Assembly: GCF_001418565.1 (NCBI RefSeq)
Contig: NZ_LIQQ01000325.1
Location: 1-55,521, forward strand
DNA: 55,521 nt
Direction: 5' to 3'
Source of the DNA: Streptomyces graminilatus
Lineage (GTDB): Bacteria > Actinomycetota > Actinomycetes > Streptomycetales > Streptomycetaceae
Part shown: in pieces, positions 1 through 8,079 of the stretch
Layout: the number at the start of each line of letters is the position of its first letter
Numbering within the stretch: the stretch's first letter is position 1
Notes under the pieces: model-generated
The model's database searches: none
What the model was told of the DNA's origin: nothing
Seen by the model: only the letters and a program-made list of their open reading frames with translations
Position numbers and translations under genes: made by a program

Positions 1-20
1 GGGTAGGGGCGGCGGGGGCG

Positions 21-929
21 CTAGACTCCGCCGGCCTCCTCCCCCTCCAGTTCCTTCGCCAGCCGGCGCAGATGCGGCCCGTACTCCGGATCATTGAGCG
101 CCGCCGCGAACTGAGCGGTGAGATAGGCGAGCGGGTTACCAGTGTCGTACCAGCGCCCGTGAATCACCTGGCCGTAGACGGCCCGGCTCCCGGCATAGGC
201 ATTGATGGCATCGGTGAGATACACCTCACCGGTGTGATGGTCGTACCACCGCTTGGTCTGATCGCGCAGCTCGTCGATGATCCCGGGCGTGATCACGTAC
301 CCGCCGATGGCCGCGTACGCGGAGGGCGCGTCCTCCGGCCGGGGCTTCTCCACCAGACCGGTGATACGGAGCAGACCGTCATCGAGGTCCTCCTTGACGA
401 CGGGAACGCCGTAGCGCTGCGAGTCGCCAGGATCCATCGGCATCAGCGCGAGAACCGGCGAGTTGGTCGCCTCGTACGCCTTGATCAATTGCTGGGCGCG
501 CGGAACCTCGGCGACGAACACATCGTCGGGCCACAGCACGAGCATCGGCTCGTCGCCGAAGTTGCGCGCGGCGTTGAGGACGGGCGTGCCGTTGCCGTAC
601 GGGCCGTGCTGGTCGAGGTAGGTGATGTGGCCCTGCCGGGACAGCTCGCCGACCTCCTCGACGGCGTCCGCGTAGGCGTCCTTGCCGTCGGCGCGCAGTT
701 GGTCGACCAGGGCCGGGTTGGGCCGGAAGTGGTCCTGGATCAGGCCCTTCCCACCGGACACCACGATGGTGATGTCGGTGATGCCGGAGGACACGAGCTC
801 CCGGACGGTGTGTTCGATGACGGGCTTGTCACCGACGGGCAGCATCTCCTTCGGTGTCGCCTTGGTGAGCGGCAGCAGCCGGGACCCCAGTCCGGCTGCG
901 GGAATGACTGCCCTGCGAATCGTGGCCAT
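21..929 (-). CDS. galU: UTP-glucose-1-phosphate uridylyltransferase
   Basis: Makes UDP-glucose from UTP and glucose-1-phosphate for cell-envelope glycans and trehalose. The 302-aa product has the family length. It opens with the nucleotide-binding signature GLGSRLLPLTKATPKEML about 11 residues in, followed by PVGDKPVIEH, and carries the GEVYLTDAI and YDTGNPL segments of bacterial GalU. The ATG at 929 is chosen because the frame stays open upstream to 1112 only with an arginine/threonine-rich stretch unlike the family. It is transcribed leftward with a 186-nt gap to the next gene, so it probably has its own promoter. Family assignment is secure. Confidence 0.95.
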   Translation of the reverse strand: MATIRRAVIPAAGLGSRLLPLTKATPKEMLPVGDKPVIEHTVRELVSSGITDITIVVSGGKGLIQDHFRPNPALVDQLRADGKDAYADAVEEVGELSRQGHITYLDQHGPYGNGTPVLNAARNFGDEPMLVLWPDDVFVAEVPRAQQLIKAYEATNSPVLALMPMDPGDSQRYGVPVVKEDLDDGLLRITGLVEKPRPEDAPSAYAAIGGYVITPGIIDELRDQTKRWYDHHTGEVYLTDAINAYAGSRAVYGQVIHGRWYDTGNPLAYLTAQFAAALNDPEYGPHLRRLAKELEGEEAGGV

Positions 930-1115
930 GGGCCCCCCTGTACAAAAGCGCGTACGCGTATCAGCGGTTGTCGTGCTCGGTGAAGCACCGGTGATGCTCA
1001 GTGGTGCCGCCAGGCGCTCACCCGTGCCTGTCGGCGCGAGTGGTGTGACGCTACCAATTCGGCATGCCCCACGGCTGTGCCGCCCAGACCCCCGGGGTGC
1101 TCCCCCGGCCACGGT

Positions 1116-2741
1116 TCACTTCCGGCGCGGGAGTACCGCGATCGCCCCGAGAGGTACGGCGGCCAGTACCAGCCAGGGCACGGCCGCGGGCAGCGCGGAG
1201 TCGAGCAGAGTGCCGGTCAGCGCGCTGCCGACCAGCACGATCAGGCCGGAAACCGACGAAAGGGCGCCGGTGTAGAGGCCGAGCCGCCCTTCCTCGGCGA
1301 GGTCGGGCACCCAGGCGCGGGCCACGGGGGCGACCAGCATCTGGCCGAAGGTGAGCAGTACGACGAAACCGGCCGCGGGCAGCAGCCCTGCCGTGCCGGT
1401 CCACCCTGCGGGCCTGGTCAGCGCCACCGCCGCGAACCCGACGGAGATCAGCAGCAGTCCTGCTGTCATCGAGCGGCGCGGCGCCAGCCGGTCGCCGACC
1501 CAGCGGGTGACCGGCAGTTGGGCGGTCACGACGAGCAGCGAGGACAGGGCGAACAGCCAGGCCAGCGCGGTCTGCGCGCCGGTCACGCGTTCTACCTCGG
1601 CGGGGAGCGCCAGATAGAGCTGGTTGTACGCGAGCAGATAGGCGCCGTACGCGGTGCAGAGTGCCAGAAATCGCCGGTTGCGCAGCAGTGCGCGCACGCC
1701 CCCTTTCGCCCGTACGCGCTCCCGGCCGGGTATGTGCTGCGGGAGCAGCCAGGCGTGCCCGGCGAGGACGAGGACGAAGATTCCGGCGCCCGCGAGGCAG
1801 ACGACCCGGAAATCGACGGCCAGGAGCAGGCCGCCGAGGAGTGGCCCGACGAAGGCGCCCGCCTGTCCGGCGACGGTGAACAGTGCGAGGACACGGGTGC
1901 GTGGGCCGTTGCCCTTCTCTTCCCAGACCACTGCCTGCCGGGCCACCTCGGACTCGACGGCGGGCGAGAAGAGCGCGGCGGCGAAGCCGATGAGGAGAAC
2001 GGCGCCGATGACGGTCGCGGTCGTGTCGGCGTAGCCGAGCCAGGCGAAGCCGGCGACGCGCAGGGCGCAGCCCACGAGCACCACCGGCCGGATGCCGTAC
2101 CGGTCGGCGAGCGCGCCGCCCACCACGAACAGCCCTTGCTGGCTGAAGGTGCGCAGGCCCAGAACGAACCCGACGAGCCACCCCGCCATACCGATCGCCT
2201 GCCCCAGATGCTCGGAGAGAAAGGGCAGGACGGCGAAGAACCCGACGTTGAAGGCGAGTTGAGTGAGGATCAGCAGCCGCAGCAGCGGCGAGAGCCGCAC
2301 CCGGGTGGGCCTCCCGCCCTCACCACCGACCACGACACCGGCCTCGGCATCCGACTCGACACCGGTCGCCGGACCGGCCACCGTGCCGGAGACCGGGCCG
2401 GACACCGGGCCGGACGCCGAACCGGACACCGGGCCAGGCTCCGGGCCGAAGAGCGGACGGGAGACCAGGCCAGAAACCGGACCGAACGCCGGATCGACCA
2501 CCGGGCCAGACGCCGAACCGGACACCAGATCGGACGCCGGATCGGCCACCGGACCGGTAGCCGCACCGGACGCCAGATCGGACCCCTGACCGGCCACCAG
2601 ACCGGTAGCCGCACCGGAGGCCAGATCGGCCCCCCGGCCAGCCACCGGACCGGACGCCTGACCGGTAGCCGCACCGATCTCCGCCCCGGCCACCGGCTCG
2701 GTCACCGGCTCAGTCACCGGCTCAGTCACCGGCTCAGTCAC
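1116..2741 (-). CDS. MFS efflux transporter with a repetitive N-terminal extension
   Basis: A 12-helix major facilitator. The transporter proper begins near RLSPLLRLLILTQLAFNVGF and has the ADRYGIRPVVLVG loop typical of drug and metallophore exporters. Two starts are possible. GTG at 2741 overlaps the stop of the upstream permease as GTGA, as in coupled genes, and adds about 147 residues of Val/Thr/Glu/Pro then Gly/Pro/Val/Ser low-complexity sequence. GTG at 2300 has a GGGAGG nine bases upstream and gives a normal 394-aa MFS protein. The neighbouring binding protein and permease suggest an importer/exporter pair, as in cnt-type metallophore loci, where CntE is an MFS exporter. That functional link is inference. 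Confidence 0.75.
   Translation of the reverse strand: MTEPVTEPVTEPVTEPVAGAEIGAATGQASGPVAGRGADLASGAATGLVAGQGSDLASGAATGPVADPASDLVSGSASGPVVDPAFGPVSGLVSRPLFGPEPGPVSGSASGPVSGPVSGTVAGPATGVESDAEAGVVVGGEGGRPTRVRLSPLLRLLILTQLAFNVGFFAVLPFLSEHLGQAIGMAGWLVGFVLGLRTFSQQGLFVVGGALADRYGIRPVVLVGCALRVAGFAWLGYADTTATVIGAVLLIGFAAALFSPAVESEVARQAVVWEEKGNGPRTRVLALFTVAGQAGAFVGPLLGGLLLAVDFRVVCLAGAGIFVLVLAGHAWLLPQHIPGRERVRAKGGVRALLRNRRFLALCTAYGAYLLAYNQLYLALPAEVERVTGAQTALAWLFALSSLLVVTAQLPVTRWVGDRLAPRRSMTAGLLLISVGFAAVALTRPAGWTGTAGLLPAAGFVVLLTFGQMLVAPVARAWVPDLAEEGRLGLYTGALSSVSGLIVLVGSALTGTLLDSALPAAVPWLVLAAVPLGAIAVLPRRK
2330..2741 (-). repeat. Degenerate 12-bp coding tandem repeats
   Basis: About 410 bp built from 12-nt units. 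The cleanest are four copies of GGCTCAGTCACC on the plus strand near 2700-2740. The rest is drifted ACCGGACCGGACGCC-like sequence. The unit length keeps the minus frame open, giving four-residue repeats such as VTEP and SGPV. It lies exactly between the permease stop and the MFS transporter domain. Confidence 0.85.
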
Positions 2742-4504
2742 CGGAAGGCCAACTCTCGTGCCCCCGACCGCGGTTGACCCACCCCTACCGCCTTCCGCCG
2801 CCGGATCCGCAACCCCGCCGCAGTGACGGCCAGCGCGCCGAGCAGGGCGAGTACGGCGGCCGGGGCGAGGACCGCCCAGGGGGCTCGTTCCGCGTACGGC
2901 TGGTTCTCCGCGAGGAGCAACCCCCATTCCGGGGACGGTGGTTGGGCGCCGAGACCGAGGAAGCCGAGGGCGGCCAGGGCGAGGGCGACACCGGGCAGCC
3001 GCAGCAGGGCGTGCCGGGTGACGGGGAGCAGCGCGGCGGGCAGGAGTTCGTGCCGCAGGACGTACCAGCGGCCGGCGCCGAGCGCCCGAGTGGCCGTGAC
3101 GTGCAGGGTGGCCCGTTCCTGACGGAGCAACGCGGCGGTGTGCGCGGCCAGCGGCGCCCAGGCGACGGCGGTCACGGCCAGCGCGGGGGTGGCCCCGCCG
3201 CTGCCCACGACCGCCGTGACCAGCAGCGCGGCGAGTACGGGCGGTATCGCGTTGACGGTGTCGACGAGCGGCTCCGACAGCCGGGGCACCAGCCCGAGCA
3301 GCAGCCCGGCCAGCAGCGCGGCGGCGCTGATCGCGGAGGCGAGCAGCAGCGTGTCGAGGGCGCCGTGCCCGACACGGGCGAGCACGTCACGGCCGAGGGC
3401 GTCCGTGCCGAACGGGTGGGCCCAGGAGGGGGGTTGGAGCCGGGCCCGGGTGTCCAGCGCGAGCGGGTCGCGCGGCAGGCCCAGGGCGACGACGCCCAGC
3501 AGCGCGACCGCGTACAGCAGAGGCGGACTGCGGCGGGCGGGCGGTGCGGGCCGGTGCGGGGAGGAGAGGCCGCCGTCGCGCAGGGCGGGGCCGATGAGCA
3601 GCCGGGCCGCGAGCCGGGTCACGACCGCCGCGACCGCAGCGAGCAGCACCAGGGCAAGAGCGCAGGCCTGGAGGACGGGCAGATCCTGGGCGATGGCGGC
3701 CTGGAGTGCGGTGCGGCCGAGGCCGGGGATGTCGAAGATCTGCTCGACGGCGACCGAGCCGCCGGTCAGCCCGACGACGAACAGCCCGGCGTTGGGGAGG
3801 AGCGCGGGCAGGCAGCGCCGGACCGCCTGGCTCGCGATGCGCCGGGCCGGGATGCCGCGTGCGGCGGCGGCCAGCGCCCAGGGCTCGGCGAAGGCGCCGG
3901 GCAGCAGATCGTCGAGGAGTCGTCCGAGCAGCGCCCCGGCGGGCAGGCCGAGGGCGAGGGCGGGCAGGATCGTCCACTGGGGTCCGTACCAGCCGAGGGC
4001 GGGCAGCCAGCCGAGCTGGACGCCGACGACGGTGGCCAGGACGGACGCGGTGAGGAACTCGGGCAGCGCGGCGACCATCGCCGACCCGCTGCCGCCGCCG
4101 TGCCGCCGCCCGCCGCCGCCCAATGTGCGGGCGCACACCGAAGCGGCGACGAGGAAGGCGAGGGCGAGCGCCACGGCCATCAGCAGCAGCGAGGCGCCGA
4201 GCGCCCGCAGGACGGCCGGCATGACCTCGGCCCCGGATATCCAGGACCGTCCGGCGTCACCGCGCGGCAGCCCGCCGAGCCAGTCCCCGAGCAGCCGCAA
4301 CGGACCGGCGTCCAGGCCGAGTTGGGCCCGGATGTCGGCCAGTACGGCGGGGGTGGCCTCGCGCTCCGCCGACCGCGCCTTGAGCACGGTGAACGCCGGG
4401 TCGGTGCGCGTCAGCCAGGGCAGCAGACCGATCCCGCACACGAGCAGCGCGGCGAGCAGGGCACGCCACAGGAGCGTGCCCACAGTGCCCACACGACCCC
4501 GCAC
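2738..4504 (-). CDS. Fused DppB-DppC-type ABC permease
   Basis: Two inner-membrane permease domains of the peptide/nickel family in one 588-aa chain. The first half (about 1-300) is DppB-like, with an N-terminal helix, a long external loop and a second-half EQIFDIPGLG segment. The second half (about 330-575) is DppC-like with HPFGTDALGRDVL. Separate genes are usual for this family, so the fusion is less common. It starts 3 nt after the binding-protein gene ends, and its stop overlaps the possible GTG of the MFS gene. No ATP-binding subunit is encoded in the operon, so the ATPase must come from elsewhere or the system is incomplete. Confidence 0.88.
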   Translation of the reverse strand: MRGRVGTVGTLLWRALLAALLVCGIGLLPWLTRTDPAFTVLKARSAEREATPAVLADIRAQLGLDAGPLRLLGDWLGGLPRGDAGRSWISGAEVMPAVLRALGASLLLMAVALALAFLVAASVCARTLGGGGRRHGGGSGSAMVAALPEFLTASVLATVVGVQLGWLPALGWYGPQWTILPALALGLPAGALLGRLLDDLLPGAFAEPWALAAAARGIPARRIASQAVRRCLPALLPNAGLFVVGLTGGSVAVEQIFDIPGLGRTALQAAIAQDLPVLQACALALVLLAAVAAVVTRLAARLLIGPALRDGGLSSPHRPAPPARRSPPLLYAVALLGVVALGLPRDPLALDTRARLQPPSWAHPFGTDALGRDVLARVGHGALDTLLLASAISAAALLAGLLLGLVPRLSEPLVDTVNAIPPVLAALLVTAVVGSGGATPALAVTAVAWAPLAAHTAALLRQERATLHVTATRALGAGRWYVLRHELLPAALLPVTRHALLRLPGVALALAALGFLGLGAQPPSPEWGLLLAENQPYAERAPWAVLAPAAVLALLGALAVTAAGLRIRRRKAVGVGQPRSGARELAFR

Positions 4505-4507
4505 GGG

Positions 4508-6010
4508 TCAGCGCCTCGTTCCGGTGCCGACCAGCGTGCGCTCGTACGGATCGAGGAGCACGCCCCGCACGCCGGTGCCGACGCCGGTGATGATCCGCTG
4601 GTGGACCAGGGGGACGACGGCGTCGGTGCCGAGGATCAGGGCCTCCGCGGCCATGGCCGCGTCCTGCCGCTTCGCTGTGTCCTCGATGCGCTCGGCACCG
4701 GCGACGGCCCGGTCGACCTTCTTGTCGCAGAGCAGGGAGAGGTTGTAGCCGCCGCCGCAGGTGTAGTCGCCGACGAGGACGGAGACGGGGTCGCCGGAGT
4801 CGAGCATGGTGTTGCGGGCGGCGACGACGGCGTCGAACTTCCCGCCGAGCGCGTCGCTCTCGAGGCGCGAGTACTCCCGCACCTCCAGCTTGACCCGGAA
4901 CCCGGCCTTTTCCAGTTGCTGCTTCAACACCTGGGCGGATTCCGGCAGTTCGGGGCGGTTGTCGTACGTGGCGAGGGTGACGGAAGCGCCCTTGGTCGCC
5001 GCCGCCTCCGCCCGCCCGGCGGGCCGGCCGCGCTTGCCCTCGGCCCAGGTGAGCGCCGGGCCGTAGATGCCCTTTCCGGCGTCGGCGTGGCCTTCGTAGA
5101 CACCGTCGGCGAGGGCGGAGGTGTCCACGGCGGCGCGGGCGGCGGCCCGCAGCCCCGCGTCCTTGAACACGCCGGACCTGGTGTCGAGGTGCAAGGAGGT
5201 GGTGCGGGCCGTGGCGGTCTCGCGCAGGCTCGCCTTGCCGAGGGAGGCGGCCTGGGCGACGGGGATCGCCTCCGCGATGTCGACCTGGCCGGTGCGCAGG
5301 GCGTTGGCGCGGGCGGTGCCGTCGGCGATGAACCGGGCGTCGATGCCTGCGGCCTGGGCGCGTCCGCCCCAGTAGTCGTCGAAGCGGTCGAGGGTGGCCG
5401 CGGTGGTGCCGGTGCTCTTCGTCAGCTCGAAGGGTCCGGTGGCGGTGCCGACCGGGTCGACGGCGCCCTTCTTCGCGAACGCCTTGGGCGCGAGCACGGC
5501 GAGGGCGGGACTGGTCAGCCGCAGCGGGAGCACGGGGTCCTGCTCGGCAGTGGTGACGGATATACGTCCGTCTCCGGCGGCCTTCGCCGTCAGGGTCACG
5601 CCGGTGAGGGCGGCGGGTTCGGGCTCGGCCCGGGTGGCGTGGGTGAGGGAGGCGGCGACGGTGGCCGCGGTGACGTGGGTGCCGTCCTGGAAGGTGGCCT
5701 CGCGCAGCTTGAACTCCCAGGTGCGGCCGTCCTTCCGGGTCCAGGACTCGGCGAGCGCGGGGGCGGCGGTGCCGTTGGCGTCCAGGGAGGTCAGGCCCTC
5801 GGTGACGCCGAGGCGGCTGAGGAGGGTCGCGTCGTCACCGTACGGCGAGAAGCTCTCGGCGGGCGGGAAGGCGAGCGCGACCCGCAGCCGGGGCCCGGAA
5901 GCGGTGTCCGACGGGGCGTCACGGTCGCCACCGCCGGCGGCGAAACAGCCGGTGAGCAGCGGGGAGAGCAGCAGTCCGACGAGCAGTCGGCGAGGGCGGG
6001 GGGTGCGCAT
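4508..6010 (-). CDS. ABC transporter substrate-binding lipoprotein, SBP family 5
   Basis: The 500-aa binding protein has an arginine-rich signal peptide and the lipobox LLTG-C around residue 22, so it is anchored outside the membrane. The mature part has family 5 landmarks: GVTEGLTSLDANG, a WEFKLREATFQDG strand and the VGTATGPFELT turn. Family 5 proteins bind peptides, nickel chelates and opine-type metallophores. The Fur-type box 66 nt upstream argues for a metal or metallophore ligand. It is the first gene of the leftward operon with the fused permease and MFS genes. The ligand is inferred only from the box and neighbours. Confidence 0.88.
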   Translation of the reverse strand: MRTPRPRRLLVGLLLSPLLTGCFAAGGGDRDAPSDTASGPRLRVALAFPPAESFSPYGDDATLLSRLGVTEGLTSLDANGTAAPALAESWTRKDGRTWEFKLREATFQDGTHVTAATVAASLTHATRAEPEPAALTGVTLTAKAAGDGRISVTTAEQDPVLPLRLTSPALAVLAPKAFAKKGAVDPVGTATGPFELTKSTGTTAATLDRFDDYWGGRAQAAGIDARFIADGTARANALRTGQVDIAEAIPVAQAASLGKASLRETATARTTSLHLDTRSGVFKDAGLRAAARAAVDTSALADGVYEGHADAGKGIYGPALTWAEGKRGRPAGRAEAAATKGASVTLATYDNRPELPESAQVLKQQLEKAGFRVKLEVREYSRLESDALGGKFDAVVAARNTMLDSGDPVSVLVGDYTCGGGYNLSLLCDKKVDRAVAGAERIEDTAKRQDAAMAAEALILGTDAVVPLVHQRIITGVGTGVRGVLLDPYERTLVGTGTRR

Positions 6011-6075
6011 GGTCCTCGGGTTCTGTCAGGGAGCGGGGGGGCGGGCTTGAGCCGCGGGAGATTCCGGAGACTACA

Positions 6076-6090
6076 TGATAATCATTTCCA
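6076..6090 (-). promoter_or_regulatory. Fur/Zur-type box
   Basis: TGATAATCATTTCCA on the plus strand (TGGAAATGATTATCA on the minus) matches the classical 7-1-7 Fur-family box TGATAATNATTATCA at 12 of 14 defined positions. It lies in an AT-rich patch 66 nt upstream of the binding-protein start, where a promoter is expected. In Streptomyces such sites are usually bound by Zur. Confidence 0.6.
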
Positions 6091-6121
6091 ATAGCTATCC
6101 TGGGTCGCCGTTCACCGGCGA

Positions 6122-6796
6122 TCACCGCACCGACGAAACCTCGACCGACCCCCCGGCCGGACCTCCGACCGGACCCCTGGCCGGACCTCCGACCGCACCC
6201 CCGACCAGACCCCTGGCCGAACCCTCGACCGGAGCCTCGGCCGGGACCCCGACGGAGCCCCCGATGGGGATCTCGAAGTGCACGACACCCTGCCCGCCGC
6301 CCGCGTCCTCGCGCTCGTCGTGCACGACCTTGCCCAGCGACCGCCAGAACCCCTCGGCACCGGCCACCGCCGGGTCCGTGTGCAGATACACGGCGCGATA
6401 GCCGCCGTCGGCCGCCGCGAAGGCCAGCAGTTCGGCCACGAGCCGCCGGGCCAGACCGCGCCTGCGGTGCTCGGGACGGACGTACACCCGGCGCAACTGC
6501 GCGGTGGCGCCCGAGGGGTAACTCTCTGCGACACGGCGGGGGTTCGGCGGATGGAGGGGGCCGCGCGAGTCGAGGGCGGCGGTCGCGACGATGCTCGCGT
6601 CGCGCTCGTCGACCGCGACCAGGAGGGTGTGGCGGGCGGGGGTCAGATAGGCGGACGCGGGATCGATGACGTCGCCGTGCCAGCGGGGCACGTAGCCCGT
6701 GCCGAAGTCGCGGTAGACGGTGTCGAGCATGACGGCTCGCGCGCCGTCGAGGTCGTCCGGGGCCGCCGCCCTAATGCAGTAGTCATGCACCTGCAC
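6122..6796 (-). CDS. GNAT N-acetyltransferase with a repetitive C-terminal tail
   Basis: The core has the acetyl-CoA-binding segment RRVYVRPEHRRRGLARRLV, preceded by the strand carrying TAALDSRG, and ends with the YRAVYLHTDPAVAGAEGFWR region typical of GNAT. The substrate cannot be told. GTG at 6796 is chosen because the fold begins at once after it (YCIRAAAPDDLDGARAV). No convincing ribosome site is seen, and the frame stays open to a TTG at 6874. The last ~45 residues are a Gly/Val/Pro/Ala tail encoded by the same sort of 12-nt degenerate repeat seen at 2330-2741. The Fur-type box lies downstream, so it is not part of the transporter operon. Confidence 0.75.
   Translation of the reverse strand: MQVHDYCIRAAAPDDLDGARAVMLDTVYRDFGTGYVPRWHGDVIDPASAYLTPARHTLLVAVDERDASIVATAALDSRGPLHPPNPRRVAESYPSGATAQLRRVYVRPEHRRRGLARRLVAELLAFAAADGGYRAVYLHTDPAVAGAEGFWRSLGKVVHDEREDAGGGQGVVHFEIPIGGSVGVPAEAPVEGSARGLVGGAVGGPARGPVGGPAGGSVEVSSVR
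6130..6262 (-). repeat. Degenerate 12-bp coding tandem repeats in the GNAT tail
   Basis: Repeating plus-strand units such as CCGGACCTCCGA and CCGGACCCCTGG encode the GNAT C-terminus. Composition and period resemble the tract in the MFS gene 3.4 kb away. Confidence 0.75.
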
Positions 6797-6915
6797 ATCA
6801 TATGCATTTAAGTTGATCGAACTCCCCCGTCGGCCACCGGGGTTCCGCGACCGCCGCCTGTATCCTGAAATCAAACGGGTGATCGATATCAGCTGCGTGC
6901 GCTCCTGGAGAGGAA

Positions 6916-7929
6916 GTGAGCACGATGGCGACCGATACCGAGGTGACCGATGTGTTCGACCCGGCCGCCGAGGACGAGAGTGATGCTCCCCGGCCCCGGC
7001 TGACCGCCGGGGGAGGTTCGGTCGACCAGGTGCGGGACTATCTCCGGCTCATCGCCCGGGTCCGGCTCCTCAGCGCCGAACAGGAGGTCGTCCTCGCGAA
7101 ACGGATCGAGGCGGGGCTGTACGCCGAGCACAAGCTGCTGGCGGATCCGCCCCAGGACCCCGTGTTCCAGCGGGAGTTGGAGATCCTCGCCGCCGACGGC
7201 GAGCGCGCCAAGTCCCACCTCATCGAGGCGAACCTGCGCCTGGTGGTGTCCGTGGCCAAGCGCTACTCGGGCCGTGGCCTGCTGTTCCTGGACCTGATCC
7301 AGGAGGGCAACACCGGCCTGATCCGGGCCGTCGAGAAGTTCGACTACGCGAAGGGCTTCAAGTTCTCGACGTACGCGACCTGGTGGATCCGGCAGGCGAT
7401 CTCACGCGCACTGGCCGACCAGGGCCGGACCATCCGCATCCCCGTACATCTGGTGGAGGTCATCAACCGGGTGGCCCGTACCCGCCGCGAGCTGATCCAG
7501 GACTTCGGGACGGAGCCCACCCCGGCGGAGCTGGCGGAGAAGGCGGGCGTCTCCGTGGAGCGGCTGCCGGAACTCACCGCCTACACCAGGGAGCCCGTCT
7601 CGCTGCACACCGCCCTCGGTGAGGACGGCGACGGTGAACTCGGCGACCTGATCGAGGACCGGGACAGCGTCACTCCCATGGACATGGTCGCCTTCCTGCT
7701 GCTCCAGGAGACCATCCAGGCCATCCTCGCCGAGATGACCCCGAGGGAGGCCGGCATCATCTCCCTGCGCTACGGCCTGACCGGCGGCCGGACCAGAACC
7801 CTGGAGGAGATCGGCCAGGTCTACGGCGTGACACGCGAGCGGATCCGCCAGATCGAGTCCAAGACGATGTCGAAACTGCGCCACCCGTCCCGGTCGCGGG
7901 TACTGCGGGACTATCTCGACGCCATGTGA
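6916..7929 (+). CDS. RNA polymerase sigma-70 factor, group 2 (Hrd family)
   Basis: The 337-aa sigma factor has region 1.2 ([17 protein letters not shown]) and region 2 with [18 protein letters not shown] and [13 protein letters not shown], the -10 recognition helix. Region 3 follows, and region 4 has the helix-turn-helix [20 protein letters not shown]. It lacks the long acidic N-terminus of the primary factor HrdB, so it is a non-essential paralogue of the HrdA/C/D type. Which one cannot be decided by eye. GTG at 6916 follows a GGAGAGG. Its stop overlaps a GTG at 7926 (ATGTGA) that heads towards cobL in another frame. Confidence 0.92.
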   Translation: MSTMATDTEVTDVFDPAAEDESDAPRPRLTAGGGSVDQVRDYLRLIARVRLLSAEQEVVLAKRIEAGLYAEHKLLADPPQDPVFQRELEILAADGERAKSHLIEANLRLVVSVAKRYSGRGLLFLDLIQEGNTGLIRAVEKFDYAKGFKFSTYATWWIRQAISRALADQGRTIRIPVHLVEVINRVARTRRELIQDFGTEPTPAELAEKAGVSVERLPELTAYTREPVSLHTALGEDGDGELGDLIEDRDSVTPMDMVAFLLLQETIQAILAEMTPREAGIISLRYGLTGGRTRTLEEIGQVYGVTRERIRQIESKTMSKLRHPSRSRVLRDYLDAM

Positions 7930-8035
7930 CCCGGCACCGCGCGGAACCCGTCACGGCACAGGACGCGTCGGGCAGCCAACTCGTCCGGCTGTCCACGGCA
8001 GACGCCGGCCCGCCGAGCCTGGGCGCCTGTCAGTA

Positions 8036-8079
<44 letters not shown>

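Noticed and set aside
72..983. 303-aa plus-strand frame antisense to galU
   Set aside because: Composition is that of a GC-rich shadow, and galU on the opposite strand is unmistakable.
2774..6094. 1106-aa plus-strand open frame
   Set aside because: Gly/Arg/Glu-rich shadow of the permease and binding-protein genes, with no domain-like sequence.
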